Source: VXYL01 sp965116345 (GTDB taxonomy: Bacteria > Pseudomonadota > Gammaproteobacteria > Pseudomonadales > Azotimanducaceae). Taken from it: a stretch of DNA of 64,000 bases. The notes beneath the pieces are model-generated. The model was not told the origin of the DNA. It made no database searches and saw only the letters and a program-made list of their open reading frames with translations. Below are positions 1-8,199 of this stretch, in pieces; the stretch's first letter is position 1, and each line of letters starts with the position of its first letter. Location: NCBI GenBank assembly GCA_965116345.1, contig OZ220680.1:1426001-1490000 (forward strand). Reading direction: 5' to 3'. The position numbers and the translations under genes were made by a program.

Positions 1-229
1 ACGTCAGATCGAGATTGGTCAGCTTCGCTTCGTCGCCGAACACCGGTCCCGCGACGGCCAGACAGCAGGCCTCGACCCCTGCCGCGCCCAGTTCGGCCAT
101 GGCAGCGGCGACCAGGGCTTCACCGCCGTCGAACGCGTCGGCGTCGAGTTCCGCAACGCCGATCCGTTCGCCATCGTCATAGCAGCCGAAGCGGGCGTTG
201 GTGCCGCCGATGTCGCCAGCGAGAATCAC
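1..229 (-). CDS. glk: Glucokinase, 5' end only (partial)
   Basis: The first about 76 codons are present and the rest lies beyond the left edge. The product should phosphorylate glucose to glucose 6-phosphate with ATP in the cytoplasm. The N-terminus carries the phosphate-1 motif GDIGGTNARF and, further on, AGPVFGDEAKLTNLDL, matching the AGPV...LTNL signature of bacterial Glk. I chose the GTG at 229, about 8 bases after an AGG; an in-frame TTG at 235 is an alternative. A perfect hairpin lies immediately upstream, at 243-271. Family assignment is secure; the exact start is not. Confidence 0.8.
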   Translation of the reverse strand, partial: MILAGDIGGTNARFGCYDDGERIGVAELDADAFDGGEALVAAAMAELGAAGVEACCLAVAGPVFGDEAKLTNLDLT

Positions 230-242
230 AACCAATGCCTGT

Positions 243-271
243 TAGGAAAGCTCTGATCAGGAGCTTTCCTA
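243..271. repeat. Intergenic palindrome (TGATCA-centred)
   Basis: Perfect inverted repeat: TAGGAAAGCTC, then the loop TGATCAG, then GAGCTTTCCTA. It is close in sequence to the palindrome at 62551-62581, which has the same outline with a TTAATC centre. It lies between the 3' end of the PhyH gene and the start of glk. No T-run follows, so it does not look like a classical terminator. Confidence 0.7.
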
Positions 272-321
272 GTGCGGCACAGGGATGTGGAGCAAAACGA
301 AACCGCGTCTTGTTTTTCGAC

Positions 322-351
322 CTGATCAAGCCCATGGATGGGCTTGACCAG
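322..351. repeat. CTGATCAAGCCC palindrome downstream of PhyH gene
   Basis: Inverted repeat with 14-base arms (CTGATCAAGCCCAT and ATGGGCTTGACCAG, one mismatch). It sits just after the stop of the minus-strand PhyH gene. On the minus strand it is followed by a segment containing GACGCGGTTTCGTTTTGC. The copy at 13377-13404 has the same order: palindrome, then GCGCGGTCTTTTCTATTGC. These are therefore two copies of one dispersed element. Confidence 0.7.
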
Positions 352-358
352 AGGTTTC

Positions 359-1564
359 TTAGTAGGCACTCATTTCCTGTTTGCCGGCTTTGGTCAGTTC
401 CGTGAGTTCCCGATCCCCGGTGATGGCCACCGGACCGATCCTGTGCACCATGAGTTCCTGGAACTCGTGGCGTTCGTGTTCGTCGAGTTGCTCCGCCATG
501 GGGCTTGCGCGGAAGTCCTTGTAGGCACCGCTGGTGTCGAAGAACGGCATGACGTAGCCGGGAACCATCGCCTGCAGTATCGCCGCGCGTCGTTCGTCGG
601 TGCGGTTCACACCCGCGCGGTGCCAAGTGCGCGAGTCGTAGAGGATGATGCTGCCCGGGGGTGCTTCGACGACATCGGCATCGGGACCGTTGTAAGGCAG
701 CCCGTGCGCCTTGCGGTGGCCGCGCTGGCCGTAGGTGTTGCCGGTTCCCCAATGCTCGGGCGGACCCGAGTTCAGCGCATGGGACCCCAGCTTAAAGGCG
801 GTCGCGCCGCCGACCTTGGTGAACTCGGAGACGCACACATTGCGCTGCACGCCGAGGACGAGGTCGCCAGGGAGCACGGGTATCCGGCCGCCGCCGTTGG
901 CGCGTCCGCCGATGCCCCACAGGTAGGGAAAGTCGGAGTGCCAGCCCTGCACGTCCCGCTCGCCGTCGTCCCTGCCGAGGACGGCGAAACTCGGCGTGTG
1001 GCCGAGACGAATGTGGTTCGTGCCCATGTATTCGCGGAGTAGCCACAGCGAGATCGGCTCGACCGCCTGCCGAGCCAGGGCGGATGTCTGGCACAGGGGT
1101 TGCCGGCTGCGGTCGTACTCCCGTTCGGCATAGGGGCCCGTGCAGGACACCCGATGCAGTTCGTCGACGATCTCTGCAGCGAGGATGCTCGTCAGACACA
1201 CCCAACCGTTGTCCCGAAATTCGCGCAGGTACTCCGACGGAAGTTTCTCGGGACCGTGACCCGGGGCGAACGCCGCGCCATCTTCGCGCGGGGAGCCATC
1301 GGCACCGATGGCCTCGTCTCGGAAACGCAGCCGGCATGCACCGCTCTCGCCCGCCTCGGACGCCAGGCTCACGCCGGTGACCACGTGCCGGTAGCCGTCG
1401 TCGACTTCGTCCCAGACCGCCTTGTCGTCGGCGTGATCGTAGACGCCGAGGCCCTCGCCGTCGGCACCGAGGAAACGGCCGTCCGGCGAGCGGATCAGGA
1501 CGTGGTGATGCGTCGGCGAATCGAACCTGGTGACGGTCTCCGCGAAGGGTTCTCGGTGGGCCAT
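359..1564 (-). CDS. Phytanoyl-CoA dioxygenase (PhyH) family protein
   Basis: About 401 residues. The C-terminal two thirds is a PhyH-type Fe(II)/2-oxoglutarate oxygenase fold. The metal triad is visible as H209 and D211 in GWHSDFPYLW and a distal histidine near 315 in TWHRAGVN, followed by an arginine that could bind 2-oxoglutarate. The first 100 residues (SPDGRFLGADGEGLGVYD) form an extra domain that looks beta-rich and is not part of the standard fold. I chose the ATG at 1564 because longer starts run into the divergent channel gene. The substrate cannot be told from sequence. It is one of four PhyH-like genes in the window. Confidence 0.75.
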   Translation of the reverse strand: MAHREPFAETVTRFDSPTHHHVLIRSPDGRFLGADGEGLGVYDHADDKAVWDEVDDGYRHVVTGVSLASEAGESGACRLRFRDEAIGADGSPREDGAAFAPGHGPEKLPSEYLREFRDNGWVCLTSILAAEIVDELHRVSCTGPYAEREYDRSRQPLCQTSALARQAVEPISLWLLREYMGTNHIRLGHTPSFAVLGRDDGERDVQGWHSDFPYLWGIGGRANGGGRIPVLPGDLVLGVQRNVCVSEFTKVGGATAFKLGSHALNSGPPEHWGTGNTYGQRGHRKAHGLPYNGPDADVVEAPPGSIILYDSRTWHRAGVNRTDERRAAILQAMVPGYVMPFFDTSGAYKDFRASPMAEQLDEHERHEFQELMVHRIGPVAITGDRELTELTKAGKQEMSAY

Positions 1565-1662
1565 GGGTTCGGGGTCGGACGAGTCAAGCGCCGGATTGTA
1601 GCAGCCGACGTTTCGGCCGGGCCGCCGCCGGTCGTATGACATACTCGGCCAAGGGGAGACCG

Positions 1663-2085
1663 ATGATCGAAGTACTTGCCTACGTGATCGCCGCCGGTCT
1701 GACGGCGGTGTGCTGCGTTGTCCACTACGCCGCCATGCGTTGGTTGTACCGGTCGCCCGGACTTGGGCGCGTCCCGGTAGGCGTACTGTCTTTCGTTGCC
1801 GCCATGCTCGTGGTGCACGTGTTCGAGATCTGGCTCTTCGGCCTCGCCTACTACCTGATGTCGGGGAGCATGTTCGGCTCAGTGTCGGCGGCGGGCTTCC
1901 TCGACTGCATCTACTTCTCCGCCTCCGCCTACACCACGCTCGGTCTCGGCGACATCTTCCCGGCCGGTCCGATCAGGGCGGTCACCGGCACCGAGGGACT
2001 CGTCGGCCTGGTTCTCATCGCCTGGACGGCGTCGTTCACCTTCCTGCAGATGCAGCGCTTCTGGGACCTGGACGACGATCGGTGA
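1663..2085 (+). CDS. Small two-TM ion channel-like protein
   Basis: 140 residues with three or four hydrophobic segments. The stretch SAYTTLGLGDIFP resembles the pore-loop/selectivity-filter region of the Ion_trans_2 family (TVGYGD in canonical K+ channels), but the filter reads TLGLGD. Ion choice is therefore uncertain. The start at 1663 is preceded by a strong AAGGGGAG. An upstream in-frame ATG at 1636 has no ribosome site. The stop overlaps the GTG start of the next gene (GTGA), so translation is probably coupled to the binding-protein gene. Confidence 0.65.
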   Translation: MIEVLAYVIAAGLTAVCCVVHYAAMRWLYRSPGLGRVPVGVLSFVAAMLVVHVFEIWLFGLAYYLMSGSMFGSVSAAGFLDCIYFSASAYTTLGLGDIFPAGPIRAVTGTEGLVGLVLIAWTASFTFLQMQRFWDLDDDR

Positions 2086-3623
2086 GACTTGGGCTACTGC
2101 TCTTGGTCGCGTTGGCGACCATGGTCGCCGGTGCTGCGGAGCTGCGAATCGGCAACGGCGGCGAGCCGCTGACCCTCGACCCGCACCGCTACAACCTGAA
2201 TCTCGAGGAGAAGATCCTCGCCGACCTGTTCGAGGGTCTGACCACCCACGATGCCGAGGGCCGCATCGTGCCGGGCGCCGCCGAGAGCTGGACCACGTCC
2301 GTGGACGGTCTCACCTGGACCTTTCGGCTCCGCAAGGACGCCCGCTGGTCCGACGGCGAACCGGTTACGGCCGCTGATTTCGTGTTCTCTTTCCGCCGTC
2401 TGCTCGATCCCGCCACCGCGGCGAGCCTCGCCTACTTCCTCTACGCCATCGAGGGCGCCGCGGACGTCAACGCGGGCAGGGCGCCGGCGGAGGCCTTGGC
2501 GGTACGGGCGTTGGAACCCCGCGTCCTGGAGATCCGCCTGGCGGCGCCGTTTCCGTTCTTCGCCGAACGGCTGATCTATCCCACGGGCTACCCGGTACCG
2601 GCGCACGTCGTCGAGGAACTGGGCGACGACTGGGTCAAGGCGGGAAACATGGTTACCAACGGCGCGTTCGTGCTCGCCGAGTGGCAGCCCCAGGGGTTCG
2701 TTCGCGCCCGCAAGAACCCGCGCTTCCGCGATGCCGCCAACGTGCGACTGGATGCCGTCACCTACTACCCCACGGCGGACCGCAACGCCGCCTACAACCG
2801 CTATCGCAGCGGCGAGTTGGACATCATCGGCGACTTCCCTCCGGGGGAGATCGCGTGGCTCGAACGCGAGATGCCCGAACACGTCCACATCTCGCCGCTG
2901 TTATCGATCATGTACCTGGTGTTCAACGTCGCCGAGCCGCCCTTCGACGATGCGAGGGTGCGCCGCGCACTCTCGCTCGCCATCGATCGCCAGCTCATTA
3001 CCGGGCGGGTGCTGGAAAGTGGCGAAGTCCCGAGCGATTCATTCGTGCCGCCCATGGTCGAGAACTACACCAGCGATGTCGCCCCCCGCACCGTCGACGC
3101 CGAAGCCGCTCGTGCGCTGCTGGCCGAAGCGGGCTACGGCGACGAGAATCCCCTGCGCATCACCCTGCGCTACATCGCGGGTGCCGACAGCAAGAAGGTG
3201 CAGGTCGCGATCGCCGCGATGTGGTCCGCCATCGGCGTGGAAACCGCCTTGCACCATGCCGAACTCAACGCCCACTTCGCGGAACTTCGCCAAGGCAATT
3301 TCCAGGTCGCGCAAGCGGGCTGGTTCGGGGAGAACAACCCCGAGCACTATCTCGAACTCCTGATGTCGACGACCGGCGACGTCAACTACGGGCGCTTCGC
3401 GAACGCCGACGTCGACGCGCTGATGGCGAAGGCGAAGCAAACGGCGGCGCCGGAAGAGCGTCTCGCGCTGCTGCGCCGGGGGGAAGCCGCGGCCCTGGAA
3501 ATCGACCCGGTGGTGCCGCTGTATGCCGTCACGATCCGCAGCCTGGTCAATCCCAGGATCACGGGCTGGCGAACGAACGCCCGCAACACCCACCCGGCCC
3601 GCTATCTCGATATCCGGAGGTGA
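2082..3623 (+). CDS. ABC transporter peptide-binding protein (OppA/MppA-like)
   Basis: 513 residues, family SBP_bac_5. An N-terminal signal peptide (RLGLLLLVALATMVAGAAE) is followed by the domain start ELRIGNGGEPLTLDPHRYN. The family signature region is present (WTFRLRKDARWSDGEPVTAADFVFSF, residues 70-95). It should bind oligopeptides in the periplasm for the permeases downstream. The GTG start overlaps the stop of the channel gene. Its own TGA overlaps the first of three repeated GTG/ATG starts (3620, 3696, 3770) of the permease gene. No lipobox cysteine is seen. Confidence 0.85.
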   Translation: MRLGLLLLVALATMVAGAAELRIGNGGEPLTLDPHRYNLNLEEKILADLFEGLTTHDAEGRIVPGAAESWTTSVDGLTWTFRLRKDARWSDGEPVTAADFVFSFRRLLDPATAASLAYFLYAIEGAADVNAGRAPAEALAVRALEPRVLEIRLAAPFPFFAERLIYPTGYPVPAHVVEELGDDWVKAGNMVTNGAFVLAEWQPQGFVRARKNPRFRDAANVRLDAVTYYPTADRNAAYNRYRSGELDIIGDFPPGEIAWLEREMPEHVHISPLLSIMYLVFNVAEPPFDDARVRRALSLAIDRQLITGRVLESGEVPSDSFVPPMVENYTSDVAPRTVDAEAARALLAEAGYGDENPLRITLRYIAGADSKKVQVAIAAMWSAIGVETALHHAELNAHFAELRQGNFQVAQAGWFGENNPEHYLELLMSTTGDVNYGRFANADVDALMAKAKQTAAPEERLALLRRGEAAALEIDPVVPLYAVTIRSLVNPRITGWRTNARNTHPARYLDIRR

Positions 3624-3769
3624 GCCGCTACCTGCTGAGGCGGCGCGCCCCCGAGGGGGCGCGTTCGAGTTTGCTCCGCAAACTCGGGGCCTAGCATGGG
3701 TCGCTACCTGCTGAGGCGCGCCCCTGAACGGGGCGCGTTCGAGTTTGCTCCGCAAACTCGGGGGCTAAC
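3620..3769 (+). repeat. Two tandem copies of a 75-base unit made of the oppB 5' end plus a two-hairpin element
   Basis: Unit 1 (3620-3695) and unit 2 (3696-3769) each begin with a start codon and the codons for SRYLLRR or GRYLLRR, as does the real permease at 3770. Each unit then leaves the gene through two hairpins: CGCGCCCCC/GGGGGCGCG (44-63 in unit 1) and CGAGTTTGC/GCAAACTCG (66-86), joined by TT. Each unit forms a closed mini-ORF of 24-25 codons (stops TAG and TGA). The second hairpin resembles the one at 50445-50465. It looks like a REP-type insertion followed by tandem duplication. Confidence 0.8.
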
Positions 3770-4687
3770 ATGAGCCGCTACCTGCTGAGGCGCTTGGCGT
3801 TTGCATTGGTCACGCTCCTGGCGGTCGTCACCGTGACGTTCTTCCTGGTCCGCCTGGCGCCCGGAGGCCCGTTCGACGGCGAGCGACGGCTACCGCCGGA
3901 CGTGGAAGCCAACCTGCGCGCGGCCTACGACCTCGACCAACCCGTGGTCGTCCAGTACGGCCGCTATCTCGCGCGCCTCGCCCGCGGCGACTTCGGGCCG
4001 TCGTTCAGACAGAAGGACTTCTCCGTCAATGAGCTGATCGCCATGGGATTGCCCGTCAGTGTCGGGGTCGGCCTGGCGGCGCTGTCCCTTGCCCTGCTGC
4101 TGGGTGTTGCGGGTGGGACGTTCGCCGGTCTCAGCCGGGACGGACCCCGCGACCGGATGCTGGTCCTGGGAGCGACCCTGGGGCTCGCCCTGCCGCCCAT
4201 CGTCGTCGCACCCGTGCTGGTGCTGGTGTTCGCGGTGACGCTGGGTTGGTTCCCGGCCGGCGGCTATGCCACACCGAAACACTTCGTGCTGCCGGCGGTC
4301 ACGCTCGCCCTCCCCTACGCAGCGGCGTTCATGCGGCTTACCCGTGGCAGCGTCGCCGAAGCGCTGCAGCGCCCCCACGTCGTGACGGCACGCGCGAAGG
4401 GTCTAGGTCCATTCCGGCTCGTCACCCGCCATGTCCTGCCGAGCGCGCTGATGCCCGTCGTGTCCTTTCTCGGTCCAGCGGCCGCCGCCCTGCTCGCCGG
4501 GTCGATGGTCATCGAAGAGGTGTTCTCGCTTCCGGGTCTCGGACGGTACTTCGTCCAAGGAGCCTTGAACCGCGACTACACGCTGGTGACCGGCGCGGTG
4601 ATCGTCTACGCGGCGCTGGTGCTGGCCTTCAACCTGCTGGTCGATCTCGGCTACGCCAGGCTCGATCCGAGGATTCGTCATGCGTGA
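3770..4687 (+). CDS. ABC transporter permease, OppB/DppB type
   Basis: 305 residues, six predicted membrane segments. The first (FALVTLLAVVTVTFFLVRLA) is followed by the typical periplasmic stretch beginning PGGPFDGER. The EAA loop (ARAKGLGPFRLVTRHVLPSA, about residues 210-230) would contact the ATPase. The start at 3770 gives the normal family N-terminus MSRYLLRRL. Two near-copies of these first codons lie directly upstream and end in short reading frames. The 3' end overlaps the oppC start by eight bases, so the genes are co-translated. Confidence 0.88.
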   Translation: MSRYLLRRLAFALVTLLAVVTVTFFLVRLAPGGPFDGERRLPPDVEANLRAAYDLDQPVVVQYGRYLARLARGDFGPSFRQKDFSVNELIAMGLPVSVGVGLAALSLALLLGVAGGTFAGLSRDGPRDRMLVLGATLGLALPPIVVAPVLVLVFAVTLGWFPAGGYATPKHFVLPAVTLALPYAAAFMRLTRGSVAEALQRPHVVTARAKGLGPFRLVTRHVLPSALMPVVSFLGPAAAALLAGSMVIEEVFSLPGLGRYFVQGALNRDYTLVTGAVIVYAALVLAFNLLVDLGYARLDPRIRHA

Positions 4688-5525
4688 GGCGCTCCTTGGA
4701 TCGCCACTCGCCCGGGTCTGCTGTGCCGTCCTGGCAGTCGTCGCGCTGGCCGCCGTCATCGGTCCGTGGCTGTCCCCGTGGGCGTTCGACGCGGTGGACT
4801 GGGATGCCATCGACGTCGCGCCGAGCGCCGCGCACTGGTTCGGCACAGACGGCGTCGGCCGCGACCTGCTGGTCCGCACCCTGACCGGCGCGCGGGTATC
4901 CATCGCCATCGCCATCGCCGCGACGCTGGTGAGCTGCCTCATCGGCATTCCCTGGGGTGCCGCCGCCGGCTACCTCGGCGGTCCCACCGACATGGCGATG
5001 ATGCGCGTCGTCGACGGACTCTACGCGCTGCCCTTCATCCTTCTGGTGATCCTGCTGGTCGTGCTCTTCGGCCGCAACATCGTGCTGCTGTTCGTCGCCC
5101 TCGGCGCGGTGTCGTGGCTCGACCTCGCGCGCATCGTGCGCGGCCAGACCCTTGCCGCGAAGAACGAGGCCTACGTGGAGGCCGCCCGCGCCATGGGAGT
5201 CGGCACGCCGGGCATCCTCGCCCGCCACATCGTGCCGAACGTCATGGGACCTGCACTGGTCTACGCGACGTTGACGGTGCCAGGCGTCATCATCGCCGAG
5301 AGCTTCCTGAGTTTTCTGGGCCTCGGTGTCCAGGAACCCCAGACGAGCTGGGGCGTGCTGATCGCCGACGGTGCGCGGGAGATGCGTTCGTCGCCCTGGC
5401 AACTGATTTTCCCGGCGTCGATGCTCGCGATGACGCTTTTCGCGTTGAACGTTCTGGCGGACAGACTGCGGGATACACTTGACGTGCGTCGTCCTTTCGT
5501 GGCGCAGTCGCCAAGGCGGGCATGA
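4680..5525 (+). CDS. ABC transporter permease, OppC/DppC type
   Basis: 281 residues. The N-terminal domain has one membrane helix and the typical HWFGTDGVGRDLL motif of OppC proteins. Five further helices follow, with an EAA loop (EAARAMGVGTPGILARHIVP, residues 160-180). It overlaps the upstream permease and completes the membrane half of a dipeptide/oligopeptide importer. No oppD or oppF ATPase follows: the next gene is on the other strand. The ATPases must be encoded elsewhere, or the system borrows them. Confidence 0.88.
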   Translation: MREALLGSPLARVCCAVLAVVALAAVIGPWLSPWAFDAVDWDAIDVAPSAAHWFGTDGVGRDLLVRTLTGARVSIAIAIAATLVSCLIGIPWGAAAGYLGGPTDMAMMRVVDGLYALPFILLVILLVVLFGRNIVLLFVALGAVSWLDLARIVRGQTLAAKNEAYVEAARAMGVGTPGILARHIVPNVMGPALVYATLTVPGVIIAESFLSFLGLGVQEPQTSWGVLIADGAREMRSSPWQLIFPASMLAMTLFALNVLADRLRDTLDVRRPFVAQSPRRA

Positions 5526-5529
5526 CCAT

Positions 5530-6678
5530 CTAAGGCTCGGCCGGCCCCCGAACCGACTCCAATAGCGCTCGGCCGTACTCGACGTAGGCGGCGTCGGAGA
5601 CCATGACGTGCTGCGCCGCCACGGCGAGATCCCGATAGACCCGTTGCAGCATGTCCGACTCGTGGACGGCCGACGCACCCGCGTGTCGAAACGCCCGCCC
5701 GCCGATCGCGAGGCTCTCTTCGACGGCCTGTGCGCACACGGCCCTGAGCTTGATTGCCGAATGGCCCAGCGGTTGCGCGGACTGCATTGCCTGCCACAGG
5801 TCGGCCGCGCATTGGCGCACCCCGGCGACGCTTGTCGCCCAGCGTGCCTCCAGCGCGCCGAGTTCGAGCTGGAACGATTCCTTGCTCGCGACGCTCGCCG
5901 GGTCCATCAACCGCTGTTTGGACTCGGCCAGACGGGCGACTTCGTCGAGCATCCGGCGGGCACCCCCCAGGGAAACGGAGGCGTGCTCGATCGGCAGTCG
6001 CGGGCCCGGGTTGGCGCTCTGGAAACCACCCCGCTTCCTGGCCCGGATCGCCCGCCGCTGGGGCACGAACACGTCGGTCACCGAATAGCTGCTGCTCCCC
6101 GTTCCGCTCAAGCCCGCCGCATGCCAGTCGTCCGCCACGTCGACCTCTGCGATGGGAATCGCCAACGAGATGCCCTCGACGCGTTCCTTGGGTTCGCCGT
6201 CCTCGGCAAGCAGGCAATTGGCGACGATCCAAGTGGCATGGTGAATGCCACTGCCGAAGCCCCAATCGCCGGACACCTGGTAGCCCCCCGCGACTGCTTC
6301 GGCGCGGCCCGCCGGCCGCAACGACCCGGCAGCGATCGGCAGCCGTTCGCCGCGGAACACTTCGGCGAGACCCTCGTCGGGCAGACCGGAAGCCATTACG
6401 GCGGTGACCGTGTTGCCGATCATCAAGGTCCAACAGGCGGACATGTCGGCACGCGCCACTTCGACGAGGACATCGACTTGGGTGACCAGGTCAACGTCGT
6501 AGCCGCCGACTTCCGTGGGACCCCACAGACCGAACAGGCCCGTGGCATGGAAAGCGTTGAGCGCCTCGTCGCAGAGCGTGCGGCGCCGCTCCGATTCCGC
6601 TGCCGTGCGGTCGAGAATCGGCGCGATCCGGGCGACCTTTGCCAGGAGGTCGTCTCGACTTGGTGGGTGCCCGTGCAT
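5530..6678 (-). CDS. Acyl-CoA dehydrogenase-like flavoprotein
   Basis: 382 residues with the acyl-CoA dehydrogenase N-terminal, middle (beta) and C-terminal four-helix domains. The middle domain reads GYQVSGDWGFGSGIHHATW. This form, and the C-terminal domain lacking a clear catalytic glutamate, resemble the flavin-dependent monooxygenase branch (HsaA/HpaH-like) as much as true dehydrogenases. The reaction is therefore uncertain. It starts 15 bases after the amidase gene on the same strand, so the two are probably one transcript. Its 3' end converges on oppC with four bases between. Confidence 0.7.
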   Translation of the reverse strand: MHGHPPSRDDLLAKVARIAPILDRTAAESERRRTLCDEALNAFHATGLFGLWGPTEVGGYDVDLVTQVDVLVEVARADMSACWTLMIGNTVTAVMASGLPDEGLAEVFRGERLPIAAGSLRPAGRAEAVAGGYQVSGDWGFGSGIHHATWIVANCLLAEDGEPKERVEGISLAIPIAEVDVADDWHAAGLSGTGSSSYSVTDVFVPQRRAIRARKRGGFQSANPGPRLPIEHASVSLGGARRMLDEVARLAESKQRLMDPASVASKESFQLELGALEARWATSVAGVRQCAADLWQAMQSAQPLGHSAIKLRAVCAQAVEESLAIGGRAFRHAGASAVHESDMLQRVYRDLAVAAQHVMVSDAAYVEYGRALLESVRGPAEP

Positions 6679-6693
6679 GACAGGATTCGCGCC

Positions 6694-8139
6694 CTACTCG
6701 TACCCCGGCGGGATTCGAAAGCCGCCAATCTCCTTCGCCAGCAAACGGCTGAAGTCGATCGGCACGTGGTCGTGGTAGGCCGCCCCCACGGCCTGCAGGC
6801 CGATGGGCAGGCCCTCGTTCGATAGGCCGGCGGGAAAGACGGTGCTCGGCAGGTAAGGGGCCGTCACCAGTCCGGACCAGAACAACTGTTGGAAGTACGG
6901 TTGTGGTTCACCGTTGACGACGACGGTGCGCGTGTTGAACGGCGCGTGGTCGTGGGGGAAAGCGGTGACGGCCATCTGCGGGCAGATGAGGATGTCCCAG
7001 TCCTGGAAGAACTCGTGCCACGCATGCCGCAGCGCTTCTCGCCGACCGTTGGCGCCCAGCCAGCCGGCGTGGCTCAGCACCATGGACCGGGACATGATGG
7101 CGCGGTCGGAGCGATCCTCCGGGTCCGTCGCGGCCGCGTAACGCTGGTTCTTCTCGTATTCCCTGCGCCCTACGCCGGCCGCCATCACCGAGTGCAGGAG
7201 TTCGAGGTAGGTCTCGTAACCGCGGCGCGCATCGATGGCCGGGCGGGCGGAATCGGAAACGCGGGCGCCGAGTTTCGCAAGGGTTGATCCGATGGATGCG
7301 GCCCGCTCGGCGATCTCGCTGTCCACCGGGGCGTTGGCGTCGTCCGCCCAGACCGCCACCCGATAGTCCCCAAGGCGAACCTTGGTCGGACGCGGAAGAT
7401 CGAGCCGCCATCCCGCGGCGTCGAGTCTTGGCGGACCCGCGAGGATGTCGAGCGCCAGCGACAGGTCCTCCGCGCTACGCGCCATGGGGCCGCAGACCAC
7501 GAGATCCGTGGCCGGGCCCGGGGAAAGCATGGTCGAATGGCCGGTCGGCGAGACGATGCCGTAGGTCGGCTTGTGTCCGTAGACGCCGCAGAAGTGGGCG
7601 GGATTGCGAATCGATCCGCCGATGTCGGAACCTAACTCAAGGGGCGTCAGTCCCGCCGCCAATGCCGCCGACGAGCCACCGGAGGAGCCTCCCGGAATAC
7701 GGTCGAGATCCCACGGGTTGCTGGTCGTGCCGTACACCTCGTTGTAGGTCTGGAAGTCGGCACCCGCATAGGCCATGTTGGTCTTGCCGAGCAGGACGGC
7801 GCCTGCGGCCTTGTACCGTGACACGCAGTCCGCGTCCCAGTCCGGCGTGTTGTCGACCAATGCCGGGTAGCCGAAGGTCGTGGGCAAGCCCGCGACGTGG
7901 TAGCCCTCCTTGACGGTGACCGGCACGCCGTGCAGCGGTCCCACCGGCTCGGCGGCGTTGTCTGCTTCGCGGGCCGCATCCCTGGCCCGATCGAAGTCCC
8001 GAACCACCACGGCATTGACCGAGCCGTCCAGCCGTTCGATGCGATCGACGAAGTAGTCCACCGCTTCGAGCGAGCCAATCTCCCGACGGCGAATTCGCTC
8101 GGCGACATCCGTCGCCGAGCGGAATGCAAGATCTTCCAA
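6694..8139 (-). CDS. Amidase (amidase signature family)
   Basis: 481 residues, full length for the family. The Ser-cisSer-Lys triad is visible: K77 in VTVKEG, the cis-serine in the glycine/serine run PGGSSGGSSAA (near 150), and the nucleophile in GSDIGGSIRNP (near 175). It hydrolyses a carboxamide in the cytoplasm; the substrate is not predictable. It is unlikely to be GatA, since no gatB or gatC is nearby. It lies directly upstream of the acyl-CoA dehydrogenase-like gene and may share a catabolic role with it. Confidence 0.85.
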   Translation of the reverse strand: MEDLAFRSATDVAERIRRREIGSLEAVDYFVDRIERLDGSVNAVVVRDFDRARDAAREADNAAEPVGPLHGVPVTVKEGYHVAGLPTTFGYPALVDNTPDWDADCVSRYKAAGAVLLGKTNMAYAGADFQTYNEVYGTTSNPWDLDRIPGGSSGGSSAALAAGLTPLELGSDIGGSIRNPAHFCGVYGHKPTYGIVSPTGHSTMLSPGPATDLVVCGPMARSAEDLSLALDILAGPPRLDAAGWRLDLPRPTKVRLGDYRVAVWADDANAPVDSEIAERAASIGSTLAKLGARVSDSARPAIDARRGYETYLELLHSVMAAGVGRREYEKNQRYAAATDPEDRSDRAIMSRSMVLSHAGWLGANGRREALRHAWHEFFQDWDILICPQMAVTAFPHDHAPFNTRTVVVNGEPQPYFQQLFWSGLVTAPYLPSTVFPAGLSNEGLPIGLQAVGAAYHDHVPIDFSRLLAKEIGGFRIPPGYE

Positions 8140-8199
8140 GGGGGTTGTCTCTCGCGGCTGAACGAACGCCCATGTTAACGCCGCCCCGCCACGCCGGTT

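Noticed and set aside
243..361. Rho-independent terminator pair
   Set aside because: The hairpins are strong but no run of T follows the stems in either direction, and the sequences recur elsewhere as a repeat family.
338..1042. Long plus-strand frame opposite the PhyH gene
   Set aside because: No family-like sequence, it lies fully opposite a well-supported gene, and long opposite frames are expected at this GC content.
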